DNA of 47,676 bases, taken from assembly GCA_900772095.1 (NCBI GenBank), contig CAAGQJ010000059.1, forward strand, positions 1 to 47,676, written 5' to 3'. Source of the stretch: Bacilli bacterium. Lineage in GTDB: Bacteria; Bacillota_I; Bacilli_A; RF39; UBA660. Shown piece after piece: positions 16,314 to 23,616 of the stretch. The notes under the pieces are model-generated. The model was not told the DNA's origin. It worked only from the letters and a program-made list of their open reading frames with translations, and searched no databases. Numbering within the stretch: the stretch's first letter is position 1; each line of letters starts with the position of its first letter. The translations under genes were made by a program, and so were the position numbers.

Positions 16314-16823
16314 ATGTTGAAAGAAATCAAAAACAATGTTTACAACGCGCTTTTTGTCGCAGCCAATGAAGAAGGCCAGCGCTACGCCGCTTTTGAAAGC
16401 GACTGGAACGGCGAATATTGGGAAGCGATAGCCTGCACCGAAAGCGGCGAGCTTATCAAAAGCGAAACCGTTAAGCTTTACCCCGTCATGGTGTACCTGG
16501 CCGAATCCGACCAATACGAAACAGTTGGCTACGATAAAGAAGCGCCCCGTATTCTTCTCCCCGGCTGGCGCGACTATCAGAAGTGCGGCTACAACGAAAG
16601 CTATTCCCTGGCCCCCGTCGCTTACAGTGAAGCGAGTGACCGCGTTTACATGATGCTGCCGGAAGGCGCTAGCGTTTACGCTGATGACGCAGGCTGCCCG
16701 GTGATTGATTATGACGGCTTTAAACAAGCCGACGTAATTAACCAATATGACGGCAGCGGCTGCCGCCCGTATATCATCGACAACGACCGCCGCCGCGCGT
16801 ATCTGGAAGTTGTCGAACTGTAA
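16314..16823 (+). CDS. Acidic cassette protein of unknown function, 169 aa
   Basis: A 169-residue protein starting MLKEIKNNVYNALFVAANEE, with clearly more acidic than basic residues and many aromatic residues (ESDWNGEYWEAIACTE, PGWRDYQKCGY). TAGGAGG precedes the ATG. It is the last gene of the cassette before the terminator. The acidic character is compatible with a DNA-mimic or inhibitor protein, but no known anti-restriction motif is visible. Confidence 0.6.
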   Translation: MLKEIKNNVYNALFVAANEEGQRYAAFESDWNGEYWEAIACTESGELIKSETVKLYPVMVYLAESDQYETVGYDKEAPRILLPGWRDYQKCGYNESYSLAPVAYSEASDRVYMMLPEGASVYADDAGCPVIDYDGFKQADVINQYDGSGCRPYIIDNDRRRAYLEVVEL

Positions 16824-16881
16824 AACTGAATCACCCGCCCGGCGCAAGTCGGGCTATTACGGATGAATGCTTATAAAACAC

Positions 16882-16914
16882 AAGCCCCAGGGCAAACGCC
16901 CCGGGGCTTTTCTG
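16882..16914 (+). terminator. Terminator of the rightward cassette
   Basis: AAGCCCC-A-GGGC / GCCC-C-GGGGCTT (16882-16909) around AAAC, followed by TTTTCTGT. A strong intrinsic terminator 58 bp past the last cassette gene. Confidence 0.85.
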
Positions 16915-16945
16915 TATCCTGCGAATGCGAGCAGGCTATATATTT

Positions 16946-16974
16946 TTGAAGCCGAAATGTTTTACAGGTATAAT
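16946..16974 (+). promoter_or_regulatory. Orphan rightward promoter
   Basis: TTGAAG (16946-16951) and TATAAT (16969-16974) are spaced 17 bp. It lies between two terminators with no credible ORF downstream, and would initiate near 16980. Confidence 0.65.
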
Positions 16975-16979
16975 CACTA

Positions 16980-17083
16980 GGGCTGCCATAATTGGAACGC
17001 GTGGCGGCCCTTTTCTGTGCGTGTAGCGCATACTTTAGGGAAGCGAAAAACAAAAAGGCCGAGGCAAAACCCCGGCTTTTTTT
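16980..17083 (+). ncRNA. Candidate small RNA after the cassette
   Basis: From the predicted start near 16980, the RNA begins immediately with a hairpin, GGGCTGCC (16980-16987) with GGCGGCCC (17003-17010, one G-U pair), followed by TTTTCTG. It would run to the terminator ending at 17083, about 104 nt, or stop early at about 37 nt after the first hairpin. No start codon with a ribosome site is seen. The target is unknown. Confidence 0.45.
17055..17083. terminator. Bidirectional terminator closing the early operon and the small RNA
   Basis: GCCGAGG (17058-17064) and CCCCGGC (17070-17076) form a stem with one mismatch. Seven T follow on the plus strand and a T-rich tract (CTTTTTGTTTTT) on the minus strand, so it can end transcripts from both sides. 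Confidence 0.8.
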
Positions 17084-17164
17084 GTTTGTGTTCGCACACG
17101 TAACGCCCAACCAATAGCAAGCGTTTTCTTAATGTTTGGAAGCGGCAGCGCCGTGCGCCTGCCT

Positions 17165-17665
17165 TTACTTTTCTTGCTTCTGTTCTGCCCTGGCCTTTTG
17201 GAAGCTGTTCGCGTTTATGTCAATCCGGAGCAGCCCTTCTTGAATCGCCAGCATGAGTAGGCCGTCAATGAATGAGCGGCGGCGGAGCGCGTACACCTGC
17301 GGGCTAATCTCATCCATAACGGAGATTTTGCGGACCGTCCAATGGTATACATACCGGTGCTGAATCGCCTTATAAGACTTGTCACCAAACCGCTGCCGAA
17401 ACAGAAGAAGCGAACGTTCCATAACATCCAGCCATTTTTCCGGCTGGTAAACCAAAAACGCCTGCCCAAGATAAATACACCGAACCGCAGCAAGCGGCGT
17501 TACTGCTTGAATCGCAAGGCGTGCCGTAGAATCGCCGCCGGTCCTCATATCAAATTCCAAGCGTTCCGCCCTCTGCTGCATCCTGGCGGAAACAACCGCT
17601 TTACCAATCGCATTTTTGGCAAAGAACAAACTCTCTGCGTGGTCTGCTGCTTCTGCGTAATCCAT
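17165..17665 (-). CDS. Putative late-gene transcription regulator
   Basis: A 166-residue protein, last gene of the early operon, directly before a terminator. The C-terminal half (RFGDKSYKAIQHRYVYHWTVRKI, then ISPQVYALRRRSFIDGLLMLAIQEGLL) resembles ArpU/RinA-type late regulators in order: a helical N-domain, a YHW-type segment, then a basic helix. The HTH is not clear enough to be certain. It lies 5 bp downstream of SSB. An alternative is an unknown replication accessory protein. Confidence 0.4.
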   Translation of the reverse strand: MDYAEAADHAESLFFAKNAIGKAVVSARMQQRAERLEFDMRTGGDSTARLAIQAVTPLAAVRCIYLGQAFLVYQPEKWLDVMERSLLLFRQRFGDKSYKAIQHRYVYHWTVRKISVMDEISPQVYALRRRSFIDGLLMLAIQEGLLRIDINANSFQKARAEQKQEK

Positions 17666-17670
17666 TTTCT

Positions 17671-18057
17671 TTACCAGTCCACATCATCGAGCGGGTCTTT
17701 CCGTTCCTCTTTCGGAGGATACGGCGCTGTGTTTTCCGCAATCCGGACACATTCCAAATGCTCCATCAGCAAGTAGCTTGCTTTAGAATTTTTGCCGTTC
17801 CTATCCACGTATAAATCAGTCTGAAAGCGGCCGCCCACAATAACTTGCGAGCCTTTTGTAACAAAATTGCTGATATATTTAATCAGTCCAGGCACAAAGC
17901 AGCGGCAAGAAATGTAATCGTAAACGCGCTTATTATCTTTATCCCGATATTGGCGCGCACACTGTATTTCCAAAGTGCATACCTCTTTGCCGTTCTTCAT
18001 AACTTTTGCATCCGGTTCAAATTTTACCCAGCCAAGTATTAAACAGTTATTCAACAT
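17671..18057 (-). CDS. ssb: Single-stranded DNA-binding protein
   Basis: A 128-residue OB-fold protein starting MLNNCLILGWVKFEPDAKV. CTLEIQCAR, ISCRCFVPGLIKYISNFVTKGSQVIVGGRF and the YLLMEHLE strand match bacterial and phage SSBs, and the C-terminus is the acidic DPLDDVDW tail used to recruit partner proteins. It overlaps rusA by 11 bp. Role: coating single-stranded DNA during phage replication and RecT-mediated annealing. Confidence 0.92.
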   Translation of the reverse strand: MLNNCLILGWVKFEPDAKVMKNGKEVCTLEIQCARQYRDKDNKRVYDYISCRCFVPGLIKYISNFVTKGSQVIVGGRFQTDLYVDRNGKNSKASYLLMEHLECVRIAENTAPYPPKEERKDPLDDVDW

Positions 18058-18472
18058 TATAAATTTTCACCTCAACTTTTGGTATGTCACTATATTTTTT
18101 AGATACTGTAAGTTTAACAATCTGTTTATCATCCTTGTAGACAATGCCAGATATAGAATCAAGAATAATTTTTGCAACGTTGTCAACATCGGTTTTTTTT
18201 ATCGGCAGTTGCAAGCCGTTTAAAGCCTGCTCCTTGAATTTTTTCGACTTGCTGGCAGGAATACCCACGTCAGCTATTATCTCTACACCTAGTGGCAATT
18301 CCGTGAGCGTCAGCCCTATTCTTTGCATTGCTTCACTGGCTAACAGTTTGACGTAGGCTTTATAGTTGCGGCTTTTCTCCGGGTCGTATGCTTTCACAAA
18401 TCCACCGTGAGTAGAGAAACGGGGTCTGCCCTGCGCCGTCGGTTCGCCTGGAATCGTAAATGTTAAATTCAT
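18047..18472 (-). CDS. rusA: RusA-type Holliday junction resolvase
   Basis: A 141-residue protein. It starts with FTIPGEPTAQGRPRFS (the conserved GxPxxxxRPR motif) and has the catalytic acidic cluster D95/D97 (KKTDVDNVAKIILD, with D105) and D114 or D115 in GIVYKDDKQIV. This dimeric nuclease resolves branched intermediates before packaging. It overlaps its neighbours on both sides in the early operon. Confidence 0.92.
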   Translation of the reverse strand: MNLTFTIPGEPTAQGRPRFSTHGGFVKAYDPEKSRNYKAYVKLLASEAMQRIGLTLTELPLGVEIIADVGIPASKSKKFKEQALNGLQLPIKKTDVDNVAKIILDSISGIVYKDDKQIVKLTVSKKYSDIPKVEVKIYNVE

Positions 18473-18843
18473 TCTTCTGTATCCTCTTCAGATTCATCGT
18501 CAGCATCAAAAGGCCCCGGGATATATACTTCTTCGTCCTCTTGCTTCGCCAGCTCCACCATATACAAGCCAATCAGACTATATACGGCAATGTCTTTCAG
18601 ACTTTCAGCGATTTTGTCGCCATGAATATCGTGAGTATAAACAAAAGCGATATGCTTTGCCATATACGCTTTCAATTCCTCAAACATTCCCTCTGCATCG
18701 TCCGTGTGTCCGTTCAGCAGCGCGCCGCAGCGAAAATTAGCAAGCTCATCTGCGCCGGAAGAATACTGCTCATATTTCTTTTGGAACAATTTCCCCAATT
18801 CGCCAAGCTGGCTACACATATATTTGCTTAAACCTTTACTCAT
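18469..18843 (-). CDS. Nmad1/DUF1599-like protein
   Basis: A 124-residue helical protein. Residues about 10-105 (LGKLFQKKYEQYSSGADELANF, FEELKAYMAKHIAFVYTH, ESLKDIAVYSLIGLYMVE) fit the DUF1599/Nmad1 family, predicted to take part in nucleotide modification in phages. The C-terminus is a very acidic tail (DADDESEEDTEE). Its ATG overlaps the preceding gene. The family name is suggestive; no biochemical role is shown by the sequence. Confidence 0.55.
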   Translation of the reverse strand: MSKGLSKYMCSQLGELGKLFQKKYEQYSSGADELANFRCGALLNGHTDDAEGMFEELKAYMAKHIAFVYTHDIHGDKIAESLKDIAVYSLIGLYMVELAKQEDEEVYIPGPFDADDESEEDTEE

Positions 18844-19009
18844 ATTTTGGTACCTCCTTCACATAATCCACATAATAGACCGCCTTAAAATCTTCCGGTG
18901 CTTCCGCCTCTGCTTTAACCTGCGCTGCATCAGCGTTATCAGCCTCAACGCAGGTTTGCAGATCCATATCGGGGAAGGCGATACTCTTCCAGGTTACAAG
19001 ATACTTCAT
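18836..19009 (-). CDS. 57-aa early protein
   Basis: A small gene starting MKYLVTWKSIAFPDMDLQTC, with an Ala/Glu-rich centre. Its ATG overlaps the upstream stop as ATGA, and its end overlaps the next start by 8 bp, with GAAGGAGG inside it serving that gene. This translational coupling on both sides supports it as real. The function is unknown. Confidence 0.65.
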   Translation of the reverse strand: MKYLVTWKSIAFPDMDLQTCVEADNADAAQVKAEAEAPEDFKAVYYVDYVKEVPKYE

Positions 19010-19284
19010 TTTCTCGCTTCCCTTTCCTGTTTAATCGCTTCCAGCATCGGCCGCTGAAATTCGCAGTCATCATCAAATTCCACTTTGCCGTCCCTATCTC
19101 TGCGCATCTCCATTACCTCAAAATTCCATTCAATGTCGTGCTCCATCTGCGCCAGCATCCAATCCGGGAAGCGGTGAAGATTTGTCACCAGTTCGCTTTG
19201 GATAGCAGACAGGCTTTGTGTGCCTATCCTATGTACAGCATATCGAAAAGCAAACAGCATCACAGTCAGTTCAGGTTCGTTCAT
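19006..19284 (-). CDS. Early protein of unknown function, 92 aa
   Basis: A 92-residue, largely helical protein (MNEPELTVMLFAFRYAVHR, then LHRFPDWMLAQMEHDIEW) coupled by ATGA overlaps to both neighbours. MLAQMEHDIEW-type helices are common in small early phage proteins of unknown role. No catalytic motif is visible. Confidence 0.6.
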   Translation of the reverse strand: MNEPELTVMLFAFRYAVHRIGTQSLSAIQSELVTNLHRFPDWMLAQMEHDIEWNFEVMEMRRDRDGKVEFDDDCEFQRPMLEAIKQEREARK

Positions 19285-19565
19285 TCTTGTTTGCTCTCCT
19301 CCTTTGCTCTCATTCGTTCAATAACTGTGCTTGTTATCTCGATGGCTTCGCTAGCAGCCATTCCGCCACCGCATTTACTATGCACGTATTCAATGGCTTG
19401 CCACATCACAGTAGCGACAAATTTTTTAATCGTCGGATACTCTCCGTTTACTCTGCTGCTGCAATTTTTGTCGCCTTTATCGTAAGCGAGCATATACTGA
19501 GCGCCGCTTTCTTCCAATAACTTCTTAGCTTCTTCTACCTTGTTGTAATTAATCATGTTCTTCAT
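19281..19565 (-). CDS. Early protein of unknown function, 94 aa
   Basis: A 94-residue protein starting MKNMINYNKVEEAKKLLEES; central ATVMWQAIEYVHSKCGGG followed by a helix rich in Glu and Lys. Its stop overlaps the next ATG. No family recognised. Confidence 0.6.
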   Translation of the reverse strand: MKNMINYNKVEEAKKLLEESGAQYMLAYDKGDKNCSSRVNGEYPTIKKFVATVMWQAIEYVHSKCGGGMAASEAIEITSTVIERMRAKEESKQE

Positions 19566-19582
19566 CCTTTCTTAAGCCACGC

Positions 19583-19933
19583 TTATTTTTCGATGTTTAC
19601 AATTTCAATTTTGACCAGATAATCGCTGATGTCGTCCCCGTCAATGTACCAAATCTTGCTGTTATTGAAATAAACTTCAAGCTCGTCCAGGTCACCATCG
19701 TATTTCAGGTATTTGATACCCTCCAATTCAATGTCGATAAATTCGCCGAATCCGTCGTCGTCGAGGTCGCCCACCCAGTCAGAGTCGTCAATGCAGGTGC
19801 TCAAGAGGTCTGCGCCAGCGCATTCGCTTTCAATCGGTGTGCGAACAATAACCTTGCCATTATCAAACATATAAGTGCTTTCAACGATATGCGTAAGACC
19901 AAAGGCCTTTTCCGGATCATAAGATTTTAACAT
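19583..19933 (-). CDS. Highly acidic early protein, 116 aa
   Basis: A 116-residue protein starting MLKSYDPEKAFGLTHIVES after AAAGGAGG. It has 29 Asp/Glu against 9 Lys/Arg, with clusters such as DDSDWVGDLDDDGFGEF. The acidity and predicted beta content are compatible with a DNA-mimic inhibitor, but calcium- or protein-binding roles are equally possible. An upstream in-frame extension to 20059 overlaps the next gene and is not needed. Confidence 0.6.
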   Translation of the reverse strand: MLKSYDPEKAFGLTHIVESTYMFDNGKVIVRTPIESECAGADLLSTCIDDSDWVGDLDDDGFGEFIDIELEGIKYLKYDGDLDELEVYFNNSKIWYIDGDDISDYLVKIEIVNIEK

Positions 19934-19947
19934 GAATATTCCTCCTT

Positions 19948-20139
19948 TTATAAAAAGCGACAAAGAAAGTCGGCTTCGTAGCATCCCGAGTATCGGTCTT
20001 GCCGTTCGCCGCCGTCCCATATCTTCCAATACCTGTCCATTATGATATTCGGACCGCAATCTAAGCCACGCTCAATGCCGTATAAACGCCCTAAACGTGA
20101 CACAAGACTATCTTCTGTATGTTTATCGCCATAATTCAT
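19948..20139 (-). CDS. 63-aa early protein
   Basis: A small gene starting MNYGDKHTEDSLVSRLGRLY with GGAGG 6 bp before the ATG, rich in aromatic and charged residues (MDRYWKIWDGGERQDRYSG). It lies between two early genes in the same direction. The function is unknown. Confidence 0.6.
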   Translation of the reverse strand: MNYGDKHTEDSLVSRLGRLYGIERGLDCGPNIIMDRYWKIWDGGERQDRYSGCYEADFLCRFL

Positions 20140-20149
20140 TTAAAGCCTC

Positions 20150-20569
20150 CTATAGCTCATAATCAACGCCCATTTCCTTTGCAACGGCGGGCAATGCCGC
20201 TTCCGCTTCTTTCCTTGTCTTAAAAACCCAGCCTGCTTTAGCTAAAGCTTGAAAGGTAATAATGTCATTCACCCAAACAAAATCTACAACCTTTAAAACA
20301 CCATCCAAGCCCACACTATAAAAACTATACACTGTCTGCCCTTCTTTCGGCTTCCACGGTAGCTTCACAATTTCGTCAGTGCCCTTCACCAAGGCAGCAA
20401 AGGCTACGTCAGCAGATATTTCGGCTATTTCAATACCGCTGTCATGGGTTAATTTCAATCCGGCGTTAGTAAATCTATAGGTCAATTCGTTATCGCCTTT
20501 AACTTTAAAGTCTTCGCCTATCTCTACACCCAACATTTGGGCGATTTGCGGGATTAAATTTTTAGCCAT
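20150..20569 (-). CDS. Early protein of unknown function, 139 aa
   Basis: A 139-residue protein starting MAKNLIPQIAQMLGVEIGED, with a beta-rich middle (WKPKEGQTVYSFYSVG) and a helical C-terminus (FKTRKEAEAALPAVAKEMG). The YSFYS...KTRKEAEA arrangement is frequent in small phage early proteins of unknown role. Confidence 0.65.
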   Translation of the reverse strand: MAKNLIPQIAQMLGVEIGEDFKVKGDNELTYRFTNAGLKLTHDSGIEIAEISADVAFAALVKGTDEIVKLPWKPKEGQTVYSFYSVGLDGVLKVVDFVWVNDIITFQALAKAGWVFKTRKEAEAALPAVAKEMGVDYEL

Positions 20570-20595
20570 TTTTATACCTTCTTTTCTTAGATAAC

Positions 20596-20769
20596 CTACA
20601 CTATAATACGCACACCATTAGGTTTTTTATTTTTGCCGCTATCTATAACAATCATTTTTTCATCAAGTCCAGTGGCATAACCAGTATAATGCGACAAAAC
20701 ATCTAATGTTAAATGCTCATTTTCTGCGTCATGTTTTACTGCCCATTCGTAAAACTCTTTAATCGTCAT
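20596..20769 (-). CDS. 57-aa early protein
   Basis: A short gene starting MTIKEFYEWAVKHDAENEHL, ending KPNGVRIIV. Its ATG overlaps the upstream stop as ATGA, and GGAGGTAAAGAAAA precedes it. The N-terminal IKEFYEWA...HDAEN motif recurs in small phage proteins of unknown function. Confidence 0.65.
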   Translation of the reverse strand: MTIKEFYEWAVKHDAENEHLTLDVLSHYTGYATGLDEKMIVIDSGKNKKPNGVRIIV

Positions 20770-21023
20770 TTTTCTTTACCTCCGTAATTTTTCATAAACC
20801 ACGAATTGCCTGTGCCGTCAAAAATCAACTTAAAGCCATTGATTTCAATTTCTGCCTTGCCGTCAAACGGCTTTTTAGTGACGGCAAGCCAACTCAATTT
20901 ATCCATGACAGCTACAACAGCGTCATCTGTTAAGTCAATTTTTTGTCCTGTAATAATGCCTTTGTTATTGACATTGGCATAGTAGATTTTTCCAAATGCT
21001 GAACAGCATAAATGTTTAGCCAT
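20766..21023 (-). CDS. Early protein of unknown function, 85 aa
   Basis: An 85-residue protein starting MAKHLCCSAFGKIYYANVNNK, probably beta-rich (KAEIEINGFKLIFDGTGNSWF). It is coupled to the downstream gene by a 4-bp overlap. No family recognised. Confidence 0.6.
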   Translation of the reverse strand: MAKHLCCSAFGKIYYANVNNKGIITGQKIDLTDDAVVAVMDKLSWLAVTKKPFDGKAEIEINGFKLIFDGTGNSWFMKNYGGKEK

Positions 21024-21027
21024 GTTA

Positions 21028-21414
21028 TCACTCCTTCATAGCCTTACTCGCCTTTAAAATTTTCTCAATTAGCTTATCCACGGCCTTGTCCGCAAGTTCG
21101 CCGGTAGCTTCAATGTTTGCTGGTGTTATACGCCCTGCCACATACATCGCAATCATTTCATCTTTAGTTGGAACAGCCATTGCAAGCACATCAACAATTA
21201 AGGCCACGCAGGTTAGTTTCTTCGTGAAATTTAAAAATGCTTTACCAAAGCCATTGTAGTCACTGCCGCAATCAGCGCGGCTTGAAACAATCCCTGTTAT
21301 GCTTATGCCAGCACCCATGGTTAGTAAAACCCCTGCTACAATGCAGAAGTGATGTATCATGTCCATTCTTCCCGCCCAGTAAATCAACCACGGCGAAATA
21401 ATTGGTTCATTCAT
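21028..21414 (-). CDS. Early membrane protein, 128 aa
   Basis: Starts MNEPIISPWLIYWAGRMDMI. Two hydrophobic segments are visible (FCIVAGVLLTMGAGISITGIV, about residues 23-43, and LTCVALIVDVLAMAVP, about 68-83), then a basic helical tail (KAVDKLIEKILKASKAMKE). An in-frame GTG at 21420 is too close to GGAG to be preferred. Early phage membrane proteins of this form can affect the host envelope or superinfection; no specific role can be assigned. Confidence 0.6.
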   Translation of the reverse strand: MNEPIISPWLIYWAGRMDMIHHFCIVAGVLLTMGAGISITGIVSSRADCGSDYNGFGKAFLNFTKKLTCVALIVDVLAMAVPTKDEMIAMYVAGRITPANIEATGELADKAVDKLIEKILKASKAMKE

Positions 21415-21427
21415 TTGCACTTTCTCC

Positions 21428-21595
21428 TCATCCTTCTATCTCTGCAATGAGTTTATCAATCTCATGCTGCAATTCATTGTCGATTTCTGCACGAATAACA
21501 GCCATAGCCTTGTACAGATAATCCGTATCGCCGGAGCAAAGCCATTCTTCCAGCTCTGCATTAACAGCCTTGATGAGCTTTTCTTGATGTTCCAT
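21428..21595 (-). CDS. 55-aa helical early protein
   Basis: Starts MEHQEKLIKAVNAELEEWLC and is almost entirely helical (ELQHEIDKLIAEIEG at the end). GGAGGTTGAAGAAC precedes the ATG. The stop lies in the ribosome site region of the membrane protein gene. The function is unknown. Confidence 0.6.
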   Translation of the reverse strand: MEHQEKLIKAVNAELEEWLCSGDTDYLYKAMAVIRAEIDNELQHEIDKLIAEIEG

Positions 21596-21610
21596 GTTCT
21601 TCAACCTCCT

Positions 21611-22384
21611 TTAATCGCTATCAACAAAGCAGCCGCAGCCTCCAATATCGAATAAGTCAATCTCCTTATGAGCTTCCACGTCCAATCGAAGTTGCCTTAA
21701 TGTATAAGGCTTAGTAACGCCATTCGTAGTCTTTTTCATAAACGCTATATCCTTGCCTAATAACTCACGCATGGAATTTTCTTCCTGCTCTGCTCTTGCG
21801 TATCGGTCCGGCAACGCTTCAAGTAGTTTTGCGAAATGCCCTTGCCCCGCACGGCAGCAGAAGCCGCCGCAGTTATTATGCGCAAATCCCATAGCGTACA
21901 GTCTTGGCGGTTCTATGCCATCAGCCTTTAACACTTCAAGCATATCAACCTTGCTGAGATATGGTGCTTCACTCATTGGATATTCAACCTTGAACGGTGC
22001 CCAATTTTTCCTCGGTGCATTAAAACGATGTGTTTCCGTCCAATCCAATCCCAGATACAACTTAGTTTCTTCCGGCTCATAATTGCTGAAAATATAATCA
22101 TGAGCTGTTTTCTGCTTTAGGATATGACTGCACGGCGCCAGCCTATTGTTCCCTAAAAATCTGCTATCCCGGTACACTTCAAAAGGTGTTCTTCCGTCAG
22201 CGATTTTTATCAGTTCAGCGCCTAGCTTCTCCGCTGCCTCGTCGATAAATCTGTATAAGTCCTCGTCCTCTATTTTGGTGTCGGTAAAAAGCAGGACAAC
22301 GTTCTCTTTACCGACGTTTTCTATAACTCGCTTGGCAGCGCAATAACTACACGCGCCGCCGCTAAAAAATACTACGTGTTTCAC
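21611..22384 (-). CDS. PAPS-reductase-like PP-loop enzyme
   Basis: A 257-residue protein of the adenine nucleotide alpha-hydrolase superfamily. It begins VVFFSGGACSYCAAKRV (the PP-loop SGG at residues 8-10), then LLFTDTKIEDEDLYRF and a C-terminal cysteine-rich segment (CGGFCCRAGQGHF, later GGCGCF) that could hold a metal or iron-sulfur cluster. Phage members are linked to sulfur insertion, nucleotide or base modification, or cysteine supply, and the substrate is unresolved. The start codon is GTG at 22382-22384. It is encoded in the early operon together with an Nmad1-like gene. Confidence 0.8.
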   Translation of the reverse strand: MKHVVFFSGGACSYCAAKRVIENVGKENVVLLFTDTKIEDEDLYRFIDEAAEKLGAELIKIADGRTPFEVYRDSRFLGNNRLAPCSHILKQKTAHDYIFSNYEPEETKLYLGLDWTETHRFNAPRKNWAPFKVEYPMSEAPYLSKVDMLEVLKADGIEPPRLYAMGFAHNNCGGFCCRAGQGHFAKLLEALPDRYARAEQEENSMRELLGKDIAFMKKTTNGVTKPYTLRQLRLDVEAHKEIDLFDIGGCGCFVDSD

Positions 22385-22505
22385 TCACGCCAGCTCTTTC
22401 GTGTTTTATTACACATGAGCTGGGCACGCCAGCAAGCCACCCATACAGTAAGCTGATTAGACTAACTGCGCAGTCATCGCCAGCGTTTACGTTTATTCTT
22501 AGCAC
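22362..22505 (-). CDS. Possible 47-aa gene in the gap before the PP-loop enzyme
   Basis: An open frame with a GTG start (LRINVNAGDDCAVSLISLLY) ending inside the PP-loop gene (23-bp overlap). It has a hydrophobic centre but only a weak ribosome site. It is the best coding candidate in the 186-bp gap; the gap could otherwise be untranslated leader. Confidence 0.3.
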   Translation of the reverse strand: MLRINVNAGDDCAVSLISLLYGWLAGVPSSCVIKHERAGVSETRSIF

Positions 22506-22570
22506 TTAATACGGTGTTTCCAGGTAATCAACCTTTGAGCCTGTGCAGCTCGCCACCTCAACAACCCTTG

Positions 22571-23008
22571 TTAGGATGAGTGATTCGCGGTATTCTTTCT
22601 CTCCCTTGCTCCGCATTTCTGCGGCGTATTTTCACACCGCTTGCAAGGCCTATCGCACTCACAGCAGCAGATGTGAAGCAGCGTACTTATCACGCAGTCC
22701 GGTGTAACAGCCCTGCAATAGTATTTAGGCTTTAAGCGTGTTTCTAGTGCGCTGGCAGTTTCATCCTGCTGCGTAATGGTTTCCGGCGGCTTCGGTGTAC
22801 CCGTCAGTCCCTTTACCTTTGCTTTACATCTCAGCAGGCCACAAGATTTTTCCTTGCCTTTCTTAAACTCCCAGATGGTCACTTTTTTTGTTTTGCCACA
22901 ATCGCAACGCACCAAGAAGTAAGCTGAACCCCTATCCTGGTAGCCTAAATACTTCTCAACTGTCAGCGTGCCAAATTTCACGCCAACCCATGCCGTCCAA
23001 TTATTCAC
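22571..23008 (-). CDS. Zinc-ribbon protein related to phage HNH/AP2 N-terminal domains
   Basis: A 145-residue protein with a GTG start (23006-23008) preceded by GGAGG. WVGVKFGTLTVEKY and FLVRCDCGKTKKVTIWEFKKG, then KSCG, form the zinc-binding domain usually placed before HNH or AP2 domains in phage homing-type proteins. Here no HNH or AP2 domain follows; instead there is a second cysteine cluster (ICCCECDRPCKRCE). It may be a DNA-binding remnant or an adapted regulator. Its start overlaps the previous gene by 4 bp. Confidence 0.55.
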   Translation of the reverse strand: MNNWTAWVGVKFGTLTVEKYLGYQDRGSAYFLVRCDCGKTKKVTIWEFKKGKEKSCGLLRCKAKVKGLTGTPKPPETITQQDETASALETRLKPKYYCRAVTPDCVISTLLHICCCECDRPCKRCENTPQKCGARERKNTANHSS

Positions 23009-23616
23009 GCCAGCACCTCCAAAGTAAGCTCGTTGCCACATTTCAGCAGCTTACTTTTGCAAGGCTCATTATGCTTGCAGCTATACGCATAGTCGTTCAT
23101 GTAGCATTGCAGGATGCGGAATTGATTGTCAATAGCGTTATCATTCAAGCCAATCTGCCGGCCGTACTCAAATACGGCTTTATCCTGCGGCATATACGGC
23201 ATAATGAGCCGGTGTTCCGCCAGCTTTGCCCTTGTCCATTTCAGCAGCATACTGTTCAGCCTGTCAGCAAGCGGCTTGCCGTCGCTCAGCTTCTCCATGT
23301 TGCAGCGGTTTATATTCTCCTGCACATGAGCTTCTTCTGCCTGCTTCAAAGCAGCCTGCATCAGCGCCGGGCTGATTATATTCACGTTAAGGCCGTTCGC
23401 ACCGGTCAAGGTAAGCGCTATCTGCTCTGCCTTCTCCCACCGGTCAAGGCCTATATTTTGCTGATTAAAAATTCCTGCCCAAAGGTTGACTGTTTCTGAC
23501 AAGATTCGTTTCGCTTCTTCCAGGCGGTCAAAGCCGGGCCGTATATCCTGCGGCATCCGTTTTCCTGCCTGTTGCAGTTTAACAATCGTTTGGGCTATTC
23601 TCTGCTGTTGCAGCAT
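23005..23616 (-). CDS. Replication-associated protein of unknown function, 203 aa
   Basis: A 203-residue, mostly helical protein directly after the replisome organiser, overlapping it by 38 bp. Its C-terminus has four cysteines (QCYMNDYAYSCKHNEPCKSKLLKC) that could bind metal. The position where helicase loaders are often found makes a replication role plausible, but no AAA+ motif is present, so it is not a DnaC-type loader. Confidence 0.5.
   Translation of the reverse strand: MLQQQRIAQTIVKLQQAGKRMPQDIRPGFDRLEEAKRILSETVNLWAGIFNQQNIGLDRWEKAEQIALTLTGANGLNVNIISPALMQAALKQAEEAHVQENINRCNMEKLSDGKPLADRLNSMLLKWTRAKLAEHRLIMPYMPQDKAVFEYGRQIGLNDNAIDNQFRILQCYMNDYAYSCKHNEPCKSKLLKCGNELTLEVLA

Noticed and set aside
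16871..17110. 79-codon leftward ORF between cassette and early operon
   Set aside because: It runs through two terminators and a promoter on the other strand, with a composition typical of non-coding DNA.
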